From Maricaulis sp048269565 (lineage in GTDB: Bacteria > Pseudomonadota > Alphaproteobacteria > Caulobacterales > Maricaulaceae), in assembly GCF_048269565.1 (NCBI RefSeq), contig NZ_JBLXIK010000003.1:310001-374000 (forward strand): a stretch of DNA of 64,000 nucleotides, written 5' to 3'. Within the stretch, counting starts at the first letter, position 1. Each line of letters starts with the position of its first letter. The notes under the pieces are model-generated. The model worked only from the letters and a program-made list of their open reading frames with translations. It was not told the origin of the DNA and did no database searches. Positions 7,835-15,736 of this stretch are shown one piece after another. Position numbers and translations under genes: made by a program.

Positions 7835-8964
7835 CGCAACTGGTCCACCAGCGCCAGCATCGCCTCGAGATTGGCGGCACCGAGCTTGCGGCAGCGTTCC
7901 GGCGACCAGCCATGGATATAGTCGGGCAGGTCGGCATTGTCCTTGAACGGCATTTCCAGCGTCATCGCCAGGCATTTGAATTCATTGGCGAGATAATTGG
8001 TGCAGACGGAGAGATTGGCGGTGCCGGGCGCATCGACATCATAGCCGTGCTGCGTCTGGAAATCCGGGCTCGCCGTGCACAGGGCGGCCTTGTAGGCGTC
8101 GAGATTAGTCTGGCCGCGCTGGTCGAAATTCGGCGCCCCTTCACCGCCGGCGATGAAGTTGTAGGGCAGGGCCTCATCGCCATGGACGTCGAGGGCGAGA
8201 TCAATCCCGGTCTCGCGCATGCGATTGAGCACATGGAACACCTCGGGCGAGTTTTCCAGGCTGGCCTTGTCCCATTCGCGGTTGAGATTGACGCCCTTGG
8301 CATTGGTGCGCAGATGGCCGCGCTTGGAGCCATCGGGATTCATGTTCGGCACGATATGGAAGACGGCTTTCGAGCGCAGCTTGCGCGCCACCGGATCATC
8401 GGGATCGAGCAGGCGGTCGAGAAAGCCTTCCATCCACCATTCCGCCATCGTCTCGCCGGGATGCTGGCGCGCGGTGACCCAGATGGTGCGCTTCTTCTTG
8501 GAAGGCTCACCGACGGTGAGGCAATCAATCGTCTGCCCGTCGAGCGTCTCGCCGAGCACTTCGAGCGTGACGCCTTCGCAGCTCTGAACGGCGGCGATCA
8601 GATCCTGGTGGCGCTCCATCGAGAAGGGCGCGAAATAGGCATACCAGACGGTGTCGAGTTCCGACGTATGCTGCAGCGTCAGCACGCCCTTGGCATAGCT
8701 CGTTTCAACCCGGAACCAGGTCTCGCGGTCATAGGAGGCGCAGGCCTGATAGCCCGGCCAGCCCTCCAGATAGGCGGCGCCGCCGGCATTGGTGATGTGC
8801 ATCACCAGATCCTCGTCGCGCGCGCCTGAGACGCGGAAATGGAACCATTGATAAAAGTCGGAATCCTTGTCCTTGCGGATCTCCAGCTCGATATTCTCCG
8901 GGTCGCGGGACGTCTTGACGACGATATTGCCGCTGTCGAACTTGTCGGTGATGTGCAGGGTCAT
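7831..8964 (-). CDS. M14-family zinc carboxypeptidase (cytosolic carboxypeptidase-like)
   Basis: A 377-residue protein with an N-terminal beta-rich domain (about residues 1-130) and a C-terminal M14 peptidase domain. Zinc ligands are read as His168 and Glu171 (RQHPGETMAEW) and His261 (DVHGDE); NLNREW (near 229) carries the substrate-binding Arg, and TLEMPF holds the likely catalytic Glu. The layout matches bacterial relatives of eukaryotic cytosolic carboxypeptidases (AGBL). No signal peptide is seen, so it should be cytoplasmic; the substrate is unknown. It is coupled to yaiI by GTGA. Confidence 0.9.
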   Translation of the reverse strand: MTLHITDKFDSGNIVVKTSRDPENIELEIRKDKDSDFYQWFHFRVSGARDEDLVMHITNAGGAAYLEGWPGYQACASYDRETWFRVETSYAKGVLTLQHTSELDTVWYAYFAPFSMERHQDLIAAVQSCEGVTLEVLGETLDGQTIDCLTVGEPSKKKRTIWVTARQHPGETMAEWWMEGFLDRLLDPDDPVARKLRSKAVFHIVPNMNPDGSKRGHLRTNAKGVNLNREWDKASLENSPEVFHVLNRMRETGIDLALDVHGDEALPYNFIAGGEGAPNFDQRGQTNLDAYKAALCTASPDFQTQHGYDVDAPGTANLSVCTNYLANEFKCLAMTLEMPFKDNADLPDYIHGWSPERCRKLGAANLEAMLALVDQLR

Positions 8965-9005
8965 GGGCGCGCTATCCGGGGCAGGAGGTGAGTCTGGCCC
9001 GTGTC

Positions 9006-9425
9006 TTAACCCTCAATCGGTATCGAGGCCAGATCGACAACATCAAGCGAAAGGTCGCAGGCGAGGGCGATGAGGCGCTTGTCGGCGGTGAGCAGGGGAT
9101 ATTGATAGGACTGCGCCGTCGCCAGATAGACGCAGTCATACACCGGATGGTCCAGTTCTGCCGCCAGGCGTTGGGCGAGGATGATCAGCCTGAAATCATC
9201 AACGATGGCGAGCTGTCGGTCCAGATACCGGACCGCGTCCTGGGCCTGTGCTAGAGAGGTCTCACCACGTCTGACGTATTTCCACAGCGCGTTCGCCGTT
9301 TCCGTGAGGATCAGGCGCGGTGCGATGAATTGATGGGCCGCCGCCGCTGCCTCTGCCTGCTCGGACCCCGGAACCTGGACGAAGAGCTTCGTCGCGACGC
9401 TGGCGTCGAGAATGAAAACGCTCAA
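9006..9425 (-). CDS. PIN-domain toxin, VapC/FitB family
   Basis: A 139-residue PIN-fold ribonuclease candidate. Acidic motif residues are visible in ILDASVATKLF, LTETANALWKY, VYDCVYLATA and LLTADKRL. It follows its putative antitoxin with a 4-bp overlap. The pair is placed between adhC and the M14/yaiI/fghA run, all on the same strand, which suggests insertion into a formaldehyde-detoxification neighbourhood. Confidence 0.9.
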   Translation of the reverse strand: MSVFILDASVATKLFVQVPGSEQAEAAAAAHQFIAPRLILTETANALWKYVRRGETSLAQAQDAVRYLDRQLAIVDDFRLIILAQRLAAELDHPVYDCVYLATAQSYQYPLLTADKRLIALACDLSLDVVDLASIPIEG

Positions 9426-9649
9426 CGGTCCCTGTCCTCACGGATCAGGTCAGTTGGATCGAGGTCTGATGGCCGCGAGCTCTCACGCATGCCCTTCGCG
9501 AACGCCAGAAAAGCTTCCTTGTCTGACATCACCTTCGCCGTCAGCATGTCCCGCAGATATTGCTCGAGCGAGGTACTGGCGGCTTCGGCGTTCAGTTTCA
9601 GCTTGGCGATGACCTCGTCATCGAGGTTGCGGATGAGGATCTGGCCCAT
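9422..9649 (-). CDS. FitA/VapB-like ribbon-helix-helix antitoxin
   Basis: A 75-residue protein. MGQILIRNLDDEVIAKLKLNA followed by STSLEQYLRDML is a ribbon-helix-helix DNA-binding domain of FitA type; the C-terminal half is acidic and should neutralise the PIN toxin. The ATG at 9649 is chosen for GGAG six bases upstream, rather than an in-frame start four codons earlier. The start of the operon is overlapped by a perfect 9-bp inverted repeat, probably its own operator. Confidence 0.88.
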   Translation of the reverse strand: MGQILIRNLDDEVIAKLKLNAEAASTSLEQYLRDMLTAKVMSDKEAFLAFAKGMRESSRPSDLDPTDLIREDRDR

Positions 9650-9659
9650 GACACGCTCC

Positions 9660-9680
9660 ATGATAGCAGGGTGCTATCAT
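9660..9680. promoter_or_regulatory. Inverted-repeat operator of the FitAB/VapBC-like operon
   Basis: ATGATAGCA (9660-9668) and TGCTATCAT (9672-9680) form a perfect 9-bp inverted repeat with a 3-bp GGG spacer. It begins 11 bp upstream of the antitoxin ATG, next to the ribosome site. Ribbon-helix-helix antitoxins bind compact palindromes of this kind, so toxin-antitoxin complex bound here should block transcription. Confidence 0.75.
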
Positions 9681-9867
9681 AACAAAATGCCGGGATACGG
9701 GCAAGCAATCGGCGGCGCCGCACCCCGTTACAGAAAGAGCAGGGAGCGACGGGCATAGGCCGTGACCGCGACCGCGCCGCTGCCGGCGAGGCGGAAAACG
9801 CGGCGCAAGGTCGCGCGTCACACTGGCGGCCTGGAGCACGGCCCGCCACCGGCGGGCCCGCATGCGG

Positions 9868-10974
9868 TCAGTAAACCACCACGCTCCGGATGCTCTTGCC
9901 GGCATGCATCAGATCAAAGGCGTCATTGATCTTGTCGAGCGGCATGGTGTGGGTGATCAGATCGTCGATATTGACCTTGCCGTCCATATACCAGTCGACA
10001 ATGCGCGGCACATCGGTGCGACCGCGCGCGCCGCCAAAGGCCGAGCCGCGCCAGACGCGGCCGGTGACGAGCTGGAAGGGACGGGTGGAGATTTCCTGGC
10101 CGGCACCGGCGACGCCGATGATGATGCTCTCGCCCCAGCCCTTGTGGCAGCATTCCAGCGCCTGGCGCATCGTGTTCACATTGCCGATGCACTCGAAGGA
10201 ATAATCCGCGCCGCCATTGGTGAGGTCCATGATCGCCTCGACCAGGTTGTCGACCTTTTTCGGGTTGATGAAATCGGTCATGCCGAACTGTTTGGCGATC
10301 GCCAGCCGGTCCTCATTGATATCAATGCCGATAATCTTGTTGGCGCCGACCATGCGCGCGCCCTGGATGACATTGAGGCCGATGCCGCCAAGGCCGAACA
10401 CCACAACGTTGGAGCCCGGCTCGACCTTGGCGTCGAAGGCGACCGCGCCAACGCCGGTGGTGACGCCGCAGCCGATATAGCAAATCTTGTCGAAGGGCGC
10501 GTCCTCGCGGACCTTGGCGACGGCGATCTCGGGCAGGACGGTGAAATTGGAGAAGGTCGAACAGCCCATATAGTGCAGCAGCGGCTTGCCCTGGAAGGAG
10601 AAGCGGCTGGTGCCGTCGGGCATCAGGCCGGCACCCTGGGTCGAGCGGATTTTCTGGCACAGATTGGTTTTCGGATTGAGGCAGTATTCGCACTCGCGGC
10701 ATTCCGGCGTGTAGAGCGGGATGACGTGATCGCCCGGTTTCACCGAGGTCACGCCGGCACCGACCTCACGCACAATGCCCGCGCCCTCATGACCGAGGAC
10801 AACCGGGAATTCACCTTCCGGATCATCGCCCGACAGGGTGAAGGCATCGGTATGGCAAACACCCGTCGCCATGATCTCGACCAGCACTTCGCCGGCGCGG
10901 GGCCCTTCAAGCTGGACGGTTTCGATAACGAGGGGGGAGCCGGCCTTGAAGGCGATGGCGGCGCGCGTGTCCAT
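9868..10974 (-). CDS. adhC: S-(hydroxymethyl)glutathione dehydrogenase / class III alcohol dehydrogenase
   Basis: A 368-residue zinc-dependent medium-chain dehydrogenase that oxidises S-hydroxymethylglutathione (formaldehyde plus glutathione) to S-formylglutathione with NAD. Visible are the catalytic-zinc region GVCHTDAFTLSG and GHEGAGIV, the structural zinc cysteines in TPECRECEYCLNPKTNLC, the cofactor motif VFGLGGIGLNVIQGA and the class III stretch AGAGQEISTRPFQLVTGR. The ATG has GGAGAG 4 bases upstream. A short GC-rich hairpin lies at 9840-9858 just past the stop but lacks a T-tract. FghA, which takes the next step, is encoded about 2.5 kb downstream on the same strand. Confidence 0.96.
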   Translation of the reverse strand: MDTRAAIAFKAGSPLVIETVQLEGPRAGEVLVEIMATGVCHTDAFTLSGDDPEGEFPVVLGHEGAGIVREVGAGVTSVKPGDHVIPLYTPECRECEYCLNPKTNLCQKIRSTQGAGLMPDGTSRFSFQGKPLLHYMGCSTFSNFTVLPEIAVAKVREDAPFDKICYIGCGVTTGVGAVAFDAKVEPGSNVVVFGLGGIGLNVIQGARMVGANKIIGIDINEDRLAIAKQFGMTDFINPKKVDNLVEAIMDLTNGGADYSFECIGNVNTMRQALECCHKGWGESIIIGVAGAGQEISTRPFQLVTGRVWRGSAFGGARGRTDVPRIVDWYMDGKVNIDDLITHTMPLDKINDAFDLMHAGKSIRSVVVY

Positions 10975-11263
10975 GAGTCTCTCCGGTGTGGCTTTGCCCT
11001 TTGATTAGAGCGCCAGCTGAATCGGGTCGAGTGAAAATCTCTGGTCCGGGCCGGAGCTGCGACCCGCCGTTTTCGTTCATCTCCGGTATAGGCAGGGGTC
11101 TGCTAGGTCTGCGGCTTCGGTGAAACAAACCCTGTTTCTGACATGAAGTCATGGTAAGGTTTCTCTAAGCAACAACCGCGCCGGCGCGGTCCATGCCCCG
11201 GCCCAATCCCGGAACTGGCAGCGATACCCGCTGCCCCCACCGGATCATTTCAGGAGACCATCC
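10975..11263. other. Intergenic region between divergent adhC and DUF937 genes
   Basis: These 289 bases separate adhC from the plus-strand DUF937 gene, so they should hold both promoters. The only structure I see is a 6-bp inverted repeat GAAACA/TGTTTC at 11122-11138 with a 5-base spacer, a possible regulator site. A GGAGAC ribosome site for the DUF937 gene lies just before 11264. No gene or RNA is recognised. Confidence 0.4.
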
Positions 11264-11896
11264 ATGTCCACACGAGATCTTCTCGGCATGCTTGCGCAGG
11301 CCCAGGGCGGCCAGGCGATCGGCAATATCGCCTCGCGCTTCGGCCTTTCCGAAACCCAGGCCCAGTCCGCCGTCCAGGCGCTGCTGCCGGCGCTCTCTGC
11401 CGGTGTTCGCCGCGAAAGCAGTGCCGGTGGGCTCGACACCCTGCTGCAGGGTCTCCAGCCGGCCACGGCCCAGCGCGCGCTGGAAGACAGCAGCGCGCTT
11501 GAGGATTCGGCGACGGTGGAGCAGGGCAATGCGCTGCTGGGCCAGCTGTTCGGCTCGCGCGATGTCTCGCGCCGCGTTGCCGCTGACGCCTCCGACCGTA
11601 CCGGTGTCGATGCCGGCGTGCTGCGTCAGCTCCTGCCACTGGTCGCGACCATGCTGGTTGGCGGCGCGGCCCAGAATGCAGCGCCGCAAGCGGCCGCCCC
11701 GCAGGTCAGCCCCGGTGGCGGCATGTTTGGTCAATTGCTCGGCGCTGTCGCCGGCGGCAGCCTCGGAAGCGGTTCGGCCAGCGCGGGCGCTGGCGGTCTG
11801 GGCGGCATGTTCGGCGCCCTGACCGGTGCCCTTGATGACGAGGGCGATGGTGTCGCCGACGACATTCTCGACATGATCAATCAGCGCGGCCGCTGA
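11264..11896 (+). CDS. DUF937-family protein
   Basis: A 210-residue protein of the DUF937 family (also called YidB-like). The N-terminal two-thirds is helical and includes LSETQAQSAVQALLPALSAGV, a pattern repeated once as VDAGVLRQLLPLVATMLVGG; the C-terminal part is Gly/Ala/Ser-rich (about residues 145-185) and ends with an acidic helix DDEGDGVADDILDM. No signal peptide or catalytic motif is seen and the function is unknown. A LysM protein gene follows after 29 bp, so the two are probably co-transcribed to the terminator at 12443. Confidence 0.8.
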   Translation: MSTRDLLGMLAQAQGGQAIGNIASRFGLSETQAQSAVQALLPALSAGVRRESSAGGLDTLLQGLQPATAQRALEDSSALEDSATVEQGNALLGQLFGSRDVSRRVAADASDRTGVDAGVLRQLLPLVATMLVGGAAQNAAPQAAAPQVSPGGGMFGQLLGAVAGGSLGSGSASAGAGGLGGMFGALTGALDDEGDGVADDILDMINQRGR

Positions 11897-11925
11897 ACCC
11901 TGTTTGCCACTGAAAAGGAAACCCC

Positions 11926-12417
11926 ATGTTCAATCTGATCAATGTGATCGCCAATGCCGGCAAGTCGCTTGGCTTCGATGGCGACAAGGATGACGGTGAC
12001 AAGGCCGAACTCGTTCGCAAGGAAATCACCGGCCATGACATCGAGGGCGCCGATGGCGTCGAGCTCGAAGTCGTCAAGGACAAGGTCGTGCTCAAGGGCA
12101 AGGGCCTGAGCCAGGCGGCCAAGGAAAAGCTGCTGATGGCCGCGGGCAATATCAAGGGCGTCGCCTCGGTCGAGGACAAGATGATCGCCGCCAAGAAAGA
12201 GGCCGCCGGCCGCTTCCACACGGTCAAGAGCGGCGACACGCTCTCGAAGATCGCCCAGGATCAATACGGCAAGGCCAGCGCCTATCCGAAGATCTTTGAA
12301 GCCAACAAGCCGATGCTCTCGCATCCGGACAAGATCTATCCGGGCCAGCTGCTGCGCATTCCCGGCGATGATGATGGCGCTGCCTTCAAGGGCAAGCCCG
12401 GCAGCTTCAAGAAGTAG
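11926..12417 (+). CDS. BON-LysM protein, Kbp/YgaU-like
   Basis: A 163-residue protein with a BON-like domain (about 20-90, VELEVVKDKVVLKGKG) followed by a LysM domain (about 95-148, FHTVKSGDTLSKIAQDQYG ... IYPGQLLRIP). The order and size match Escherichia coli Kbp (YgaU), a cytoplasmic potassium-binding protein; no signal peptide is present, which fits. Potassium binding is inferred from homology only. It is the second gene of a pair with the DUF937 gene and ends at a strong terminator. Confidence 0.85.
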   Translation: MFNLINVIANAGKSLGFDGDKDDGDKAELVRKEITGHDIEGADGVELEVVKDKVVLKGKGLSQAAKEKLLMAAGNIKGVASVEDKMIAAKKEAAGRFHTVKSGDTLSKIAQDQYGKASAYPKIFEANKPMLSHPDKIYPGQLLRIPGDDDGAAFKGKPGSFKK

Positions 12418-12442
12418 ACCCTGCCGCAATCAGGCCTGCATC

Positions 12443-12475
12443 AACGCCCCCGGGATCCGTTCCCGGGGGCGTTTT
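12443..12475 (+). terminator. Rho-independent terminator after the Kbp-like gene
   Basis: AACGCCCCCGGGA (12443-12455) pairs perfectly with TCCCGGGGGCGTT (12461-12473) around a 5-base loop, ending in TTTT. The stem is symmetrical enough to act on both strands, and the convergent HerA-like gene stops at 12477, immediately beyond it. Confidence 0.88.
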
Positions 12476-12476
12476 G

Positions 12477-13985
12477 CTAGCGGCGCAGGCTGCCGAAAAT
12501 ACCGCGTACCAGTTCGCGCACCAGCACGGTCGAGGACTGGCGCAGCACGCTGGTGACCATCGCCCCGGTCGATCCACGCCGCGGCGCGCGCGAACGGCGG
12601 CTGCGTGACGAGCGCGAATTGCGTGCTTTTTCAGCCGCTTCACGTTCGTCTTCCCGCGCCTCGCGCTCGGCGCTCTCGCGTTCCTCACGCAGGCGCGTCT
12701 CGGTGCGGCGCTCCAGGCTCTCATAGGCCGACTCGCGATCGAGCCCGGTGTCATAGCGGCCGAAAATGACGCTGGTGCTGATGACCTCGGCGCGCTCGGC
12801 ATCGGTCAGCGGGCCCATGCGTGAGGCCGGCGGGCGGATCAGGGTGCGTTGCACCACACTCGGCCGGCCCTTTTCATCCAGCGTCGAGACCAGCGCCTCG
12901 CCGACGCCGAGCAGGGTGATGGTGTCCTCGGTATCGAAATCGGGATTGGGGCGGAAGGAATCGGCGGCGGCCTTCACGGCGCGGCGCTCATTGGGCGTAT
13001 AGGCGCGCAGGGCGTGCTGGATGCGATTGCCCAGCTGGGCCAGCACCGGCTCGGGCACATCGCGCGGATTCTGGGTCACGAAATAGACGCCGACACCCTT
13101 GGAGCGGATCAGTTTGACGGTCTGTTCGACCTTGTCGAGCAGGGCGCGCGGCGCCCGGTCGAACAGCAAATGCGCCTCGTCGAAGAAGAAGACCAGGCGC
13201 GGCTTGTCGGGATCGCCGATCTCCGGCAATTCCTCGAACAGTTCCGACAACAGCCACAACAGGAAGGTGGAATAGAGCGTCGGGTTCTGGATGATGCGGG
13301 TCGCGTCCATGATATTGACCTGGCCGCGGCCATCCGTGCCGGTGCGCATCATGTCGCTGAGTTCCAGCGCCGGCTCGCCGAAGAAATTCTCCAGACCTTC
13401 GCGGCTCAGCACCAGCAGGCGGCGCTGGATGGCGCCGATCGAGGCCGGGGCGACATTGCCATAGGTCTGGCTCAGCTCGGCGCGGCGCTCGGAGACATGC
13501 ACCAGCAGGGCGCGCAGATCCTTGAGGTCGAGCAAGAGCAGGTTCTCGTCTTCGGCCAGCTGGAAGGCGACATTGAGCACGCCTTCCTGGGTGTCATTGA
13601 GGTCGAGCATGCGCGAGAGCAGTAGCGGCCCCATTTCCGAGACCGTGGTGCGTAGCGGATGACCGCGCGTGCCGAACACGTCCCAGAACACGCAGGGCGC
13701 GGACGCGTAAGTGTAATTCTCAAGCCCGATCGTCTCGGCGCGCGAGACCAGTTTCGGGTGAAGCTTGGTGGTGTCGCTGCCGGCCGCTGCCATGCCGGAC
13801 AGATCACCCTTCACATCGGCGACGAAGACCGGCACGCCGGCATCGGCAAAGCCCTGGGCGAGGATTTGCAGCGTCACCGTCTTGCCGGTGCCGGTGGCGC
13901 CGGCGATCAGGCCGTGCCGATTCGCGCGCTTGAGCAGGAGAGACTGGGCTGCGCCATCCGCGCCGCCAATGAAAATATCGTCCAA
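12477..13985 (-). CDS. HerA-like P-loop ATPase (DUF853, YjgR family)
   Basis: A 502-residue ATPase of the DUF853/YjgR family, related to HerA/FtsK helicases. Walker A is GATGTGKT (29-36) and Walker B is LVFFFDEAHLLF; a sensor-like VYFVTQNPRDVPEPV follows. A charged, coiled-coil-prone Arg/Glu stretch (about 420-465) leads into a basic tail. The role of the family is not settled. The start is a TTG with a well-placed GGGAGAGG; no ATG or GTG lies in frame nearby upstream. It converges on the DUF937/Kbp pair. Confidence 0.88.
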   Translation of the reverse strand: MDDIFIGGADGAAQSLLLKRANRHGLIAGATGTGKTVTLQILAQGFADAGVPVFVADVKGDLSGMAAAGSDTTKLHPKLVSRAETIGLENYTYASAPCVFWDVFGTRGHPLRTTVSEMGPLLLSRMLDLNDTQEGVLNVAFQLAEDENLLLLDLKDLRALLVHVSERRAELSQTYGNVAPASIGAIQRRLLVLSREGLENFFGEPALELSDMMRTGTDGRGQVNIMDATRIIQNPTLYSTFLLWLLSELFEELPEIGDPDKPRLVFFFDEAHLLFDRAPRALLDKVEQTVKLIRSKGVGVYFVTQNPRDVPEPVLAQLGNRIQHALRAYTPNERRAVKAAADSFRPNPDFDTEDTITLLGVGEALVSTLDEKGRPSVVQRTLIRPPASRMGPLTDAERAEVISTSVIFGRYDTGLDRESAYESLERRTETRLREERESAEREAREDEREAAEKARNSRSSRSRRSRAPRRGSTGAMVTSVLRQSSTVLVRELVRGIFGSLRR

Positions 13986-14170
13986 TTGCCTCTCCCTGCC
14001 TGCGTTTTCGGCGTCTGGCCGAACTGCGGGCTTTCCTGAAATCTGGTCCTATTGACTAACTGAATGCCAAGACGACACAATACATGCAAGCGCCTCTGCT
14101 GAGGCAGAATTTTCCTGAAATCAATTCAAGCGCTGCGGGGCAGGCCCGCATCGAGCAAAGAGGACAGACA

Positions 14171-14509
14171 ATGGCTGGTAAGTTCGTGATGAAGCGCGCC
14201 AAGAATGGCGAATTCTTCTTTTCCCTGATCGCCGGCAATGGCGAGAATGTCGGCAAGTCCGAGACCTACAAGGCACGCGCCAGTGCCGATAATGGCATCG
14301 AGTCGGTCAAGCGCAATGCGCCGGACATGAACCGTTACGTCATCAAGGAAGGCAAGGACGGCAAGCATTATCTCTCGCTGAAGGCGAGCAATGGCCAGAT
14401 CATCCTGACCGGCCAGGGCTATAGCAGCGAATCCGGCGCCGAGAAGGGCCGCGAGGCTATCGCCCGCGCCGCCGATGGTGCCGCTGTCGTTGACGAGACC
14501 GAGGCCTGA
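14171..14509 (+). CDS. YegP-family protein (DUF1508 tandem)
   Basis: A 112-residue protein of two tandem DUF1508 repeats: KNGEFFFSLIAGNGENVGKSETY and DGKHYLSLKASNGQIILTGQGY, each followed by an SADNGIESVK / SESGAEKGREAI helix. This is the layout of E. coli YegP, a small protein of unknown function. The ATG at 14171 has GAGGA nine bases upstream; the longer frame beginning at 14084 lacks similarity. A terminator follows at 14546. Confidence 0.88.
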   Translation: MAGKFVMKRAKNGEFFFSLIAGNGENVGKSETYKARASADNGIESVKRNAPDMNRYVIKEGKDGKHYLSLKASNGQIILTGQGYSSESGAEKGREAIARAADGAAVVDETEA

Positions 14510-14545
14510 TCCGGTCTGCCTGATCTGACGCTATCGTGAATACGG

Positions 14546-14578
14546 CCGGCGCCTCAATCGGGGCGCCGGTCTTCTTTT
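14546..14578 (+). terminator. Rho-independent terminator after the YegP-like gene
   Basis: CCGGCGCC (14546-14553) and GGCGCCGG (14562-14569) form an 8-bp stem with an 8-base loop, followed by TCTTCTTTT. It lies 37 bases past the yegP-like stop and before the membrane protein gene at 14629. Confidence 0.75.
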
Positions 14579-14628
14579 GCGCGCCTGTCTGTGCGAGCCT
14601 GCCGGTCCCGAACAGGAAAGGGCCCGTC

Positions 14629-15117
14629 ATGCTGCACCGGATCAAACAGGTCGCCACAATCATCCTGCCGCTTTTCATCGCGGTGATCTTTCTCGACTCG
14701 CTGCGCTTTAAATTCACCGACGCGCCGGAGACACAAACCATTTTCGGCCTGCTCGATGGCTGGGCCGCGAGCTGGGGGGCAGGCGGCCTGTTTGCCCATG
14801 CCGGCCTGTTCAGCCAATACGTGATCGGAGCGGCGGAACTCATTGCTTCTGCTTTACTATTGATCGGATTTATACCCGCCTTACGCCGCTTGCAGGTGCT
14901 CGGTGCCGCGCTGGGCCTGGCGGTGATGACGGGGGCGATCAGCTTCCATCTCTTCACCCCGCTCGGCATTGATCCCAACCAGGATGGCGGCGGCCTGTTC
15001 GTGGCCGCCTGCGGGGTGTGGCTGTCCTGCGTCGTGCTGCTGGCGCTCAAGCGTCAGGAGGCGCTGGCGATCGGTTGCGGCCTGGTCCGCCTCCTGATCC
15101 CGGCCACCAGCCGGTAG
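14629..15117 (+). CDS. DoxX-like four-helix membrane protein
   Basis: A 162-residue protein with four hydrophobic segments (about residues 10-28, 62-84, 90-112 and 122-142). IILPLFIAVIFLDSLRFKFTDAP and YVIGAAELIASALLLIG resemble DoxX/DUF417-type membrane proteins, where the latter is the family's conserved GxxEL block. Function is unknown. The ATG at 14629 is chosen for GGAAAGGG just upstream. Its last 64 bases overlap the 3' end of msrQ on the other strand, an unusually long convergent overlap. Confidence 0.7.
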   Translation: MLHRIKQVATIILPLFIAVIFLDSLRFKFTDAPETQTIFGLLDGWAASWGAGGLFAHAGLFSQYVIGAAELIASALLLIGFIPALRRLQVLGAALGLAVMTGAISFHLFTPLGIDPNQDGGGLFVAACGVWLSCVVLLALKRQEALAIGCGLVRLLIPATSR

Positions 15118-15734
15118 GCGAGCAGCAGCGCCAGAATGCCGCCATGGACCCAGGGGCCGAGCTGGTTGCCCTTGACCATGAAGCCGTAATGCAGGCAAGC
15201 GATCACCGCGAGCGGATAGACGCTGTAGTGCAGGTTTTGCCAGGCTTTCGCGCCGAGCCGGCGAACCATGGAGTTGAACGAGGTCAGCGCCAGCGGGATC
15301 AGCAGGATGAAGGCCGTCATGCCCAGCGTGATATAGATCCGCTTGACGACATCCTCCCACAGCCCGGCCCACATGCCCGTCAGGCTCATGCCGGCGGCGA
15401 GATAGAGGTCGAGCCCGAGATAGGCCACCAGGTGCGCGAGCGCATACCAGAAGGCGGCCAGCCCGATACGGCGGCGCACCTTCATGACCGGCAGCCAGCG
15501 CGTCAGATCGCGAAACGGCGTCACCGCCAGCGATATCAGCAGGATGCGCAGGGCGGTGTCGCCGAGAAAACGGTGGGTTGTCTCGATCGGATTGAAGCCG
15601 AGCTGATTCGGCGCGCCGCTCAACAATAGCGCCCATTGCCAGGCCAGCCAGAGGCCGGGCAGGGCGAGAGCCCAGAAGACCAGCGGTTTGAGCCAGTGCT
15701 TCCCAAAGGCCCGCAGGAATGCGCTTTTGGCCAT
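15054..15734 (-). CDS. msrQ: MsrQ, haem-binding membrane subunit of the methionine sulfoxide reductase system
   Basis: A 226-residue, six-helix membrane protein of the YedZ/MsrQ family. It passes electrons from the respiratory chain to periplasmic MsrP. Seen are LGDTALRILLISLAVTPFR, RRRIGLAAFWYALAHLVAYLG with a haem-ligand His, and the second His region LHYSVYPLAVIACLHYGFMVKG. The ATG at 15734 follows the msrP stop by two bases. Its 3' end overlaps the convergent DoxX-like gene by 64 bp. Confidence 0.93.
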   Translation of the reverse strand: MAKSAFLRAFGKHWLKPLVFWALALPGLWLAWQWALLLSGAPNQLGFNPIETTHRFLGDTALRILLISLAVTPFRDLTRWLPVMKVRRRIGLAAFWYALAHLVAYLGLDLYLAAGMSLTGMWAGLWEDVVKRIYITLGMTAFILLIPLALTSFNSMVRRLGAKAWQNLHYSVYPLAVIACLHYGFMVKGNQLGPWVHGGILALLLAYRLVAGIRRRTRPQPIASAS

Positions 15735-15736
15735 GC

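Noticed and set aside
9840..9858. A terminator after adhC.
   Set aside because: The GGCCCGCC/GGCGGGCC hairpin has only a 3-base loop and no T-run on the minus strand.
9681..9867. A small Arg-rich gene between the FitA-like gene and adhC.
   Set aside because: The frames are Arg/Pro-rich, typical of non-coding GC-rich DNA, with no ribosome site.
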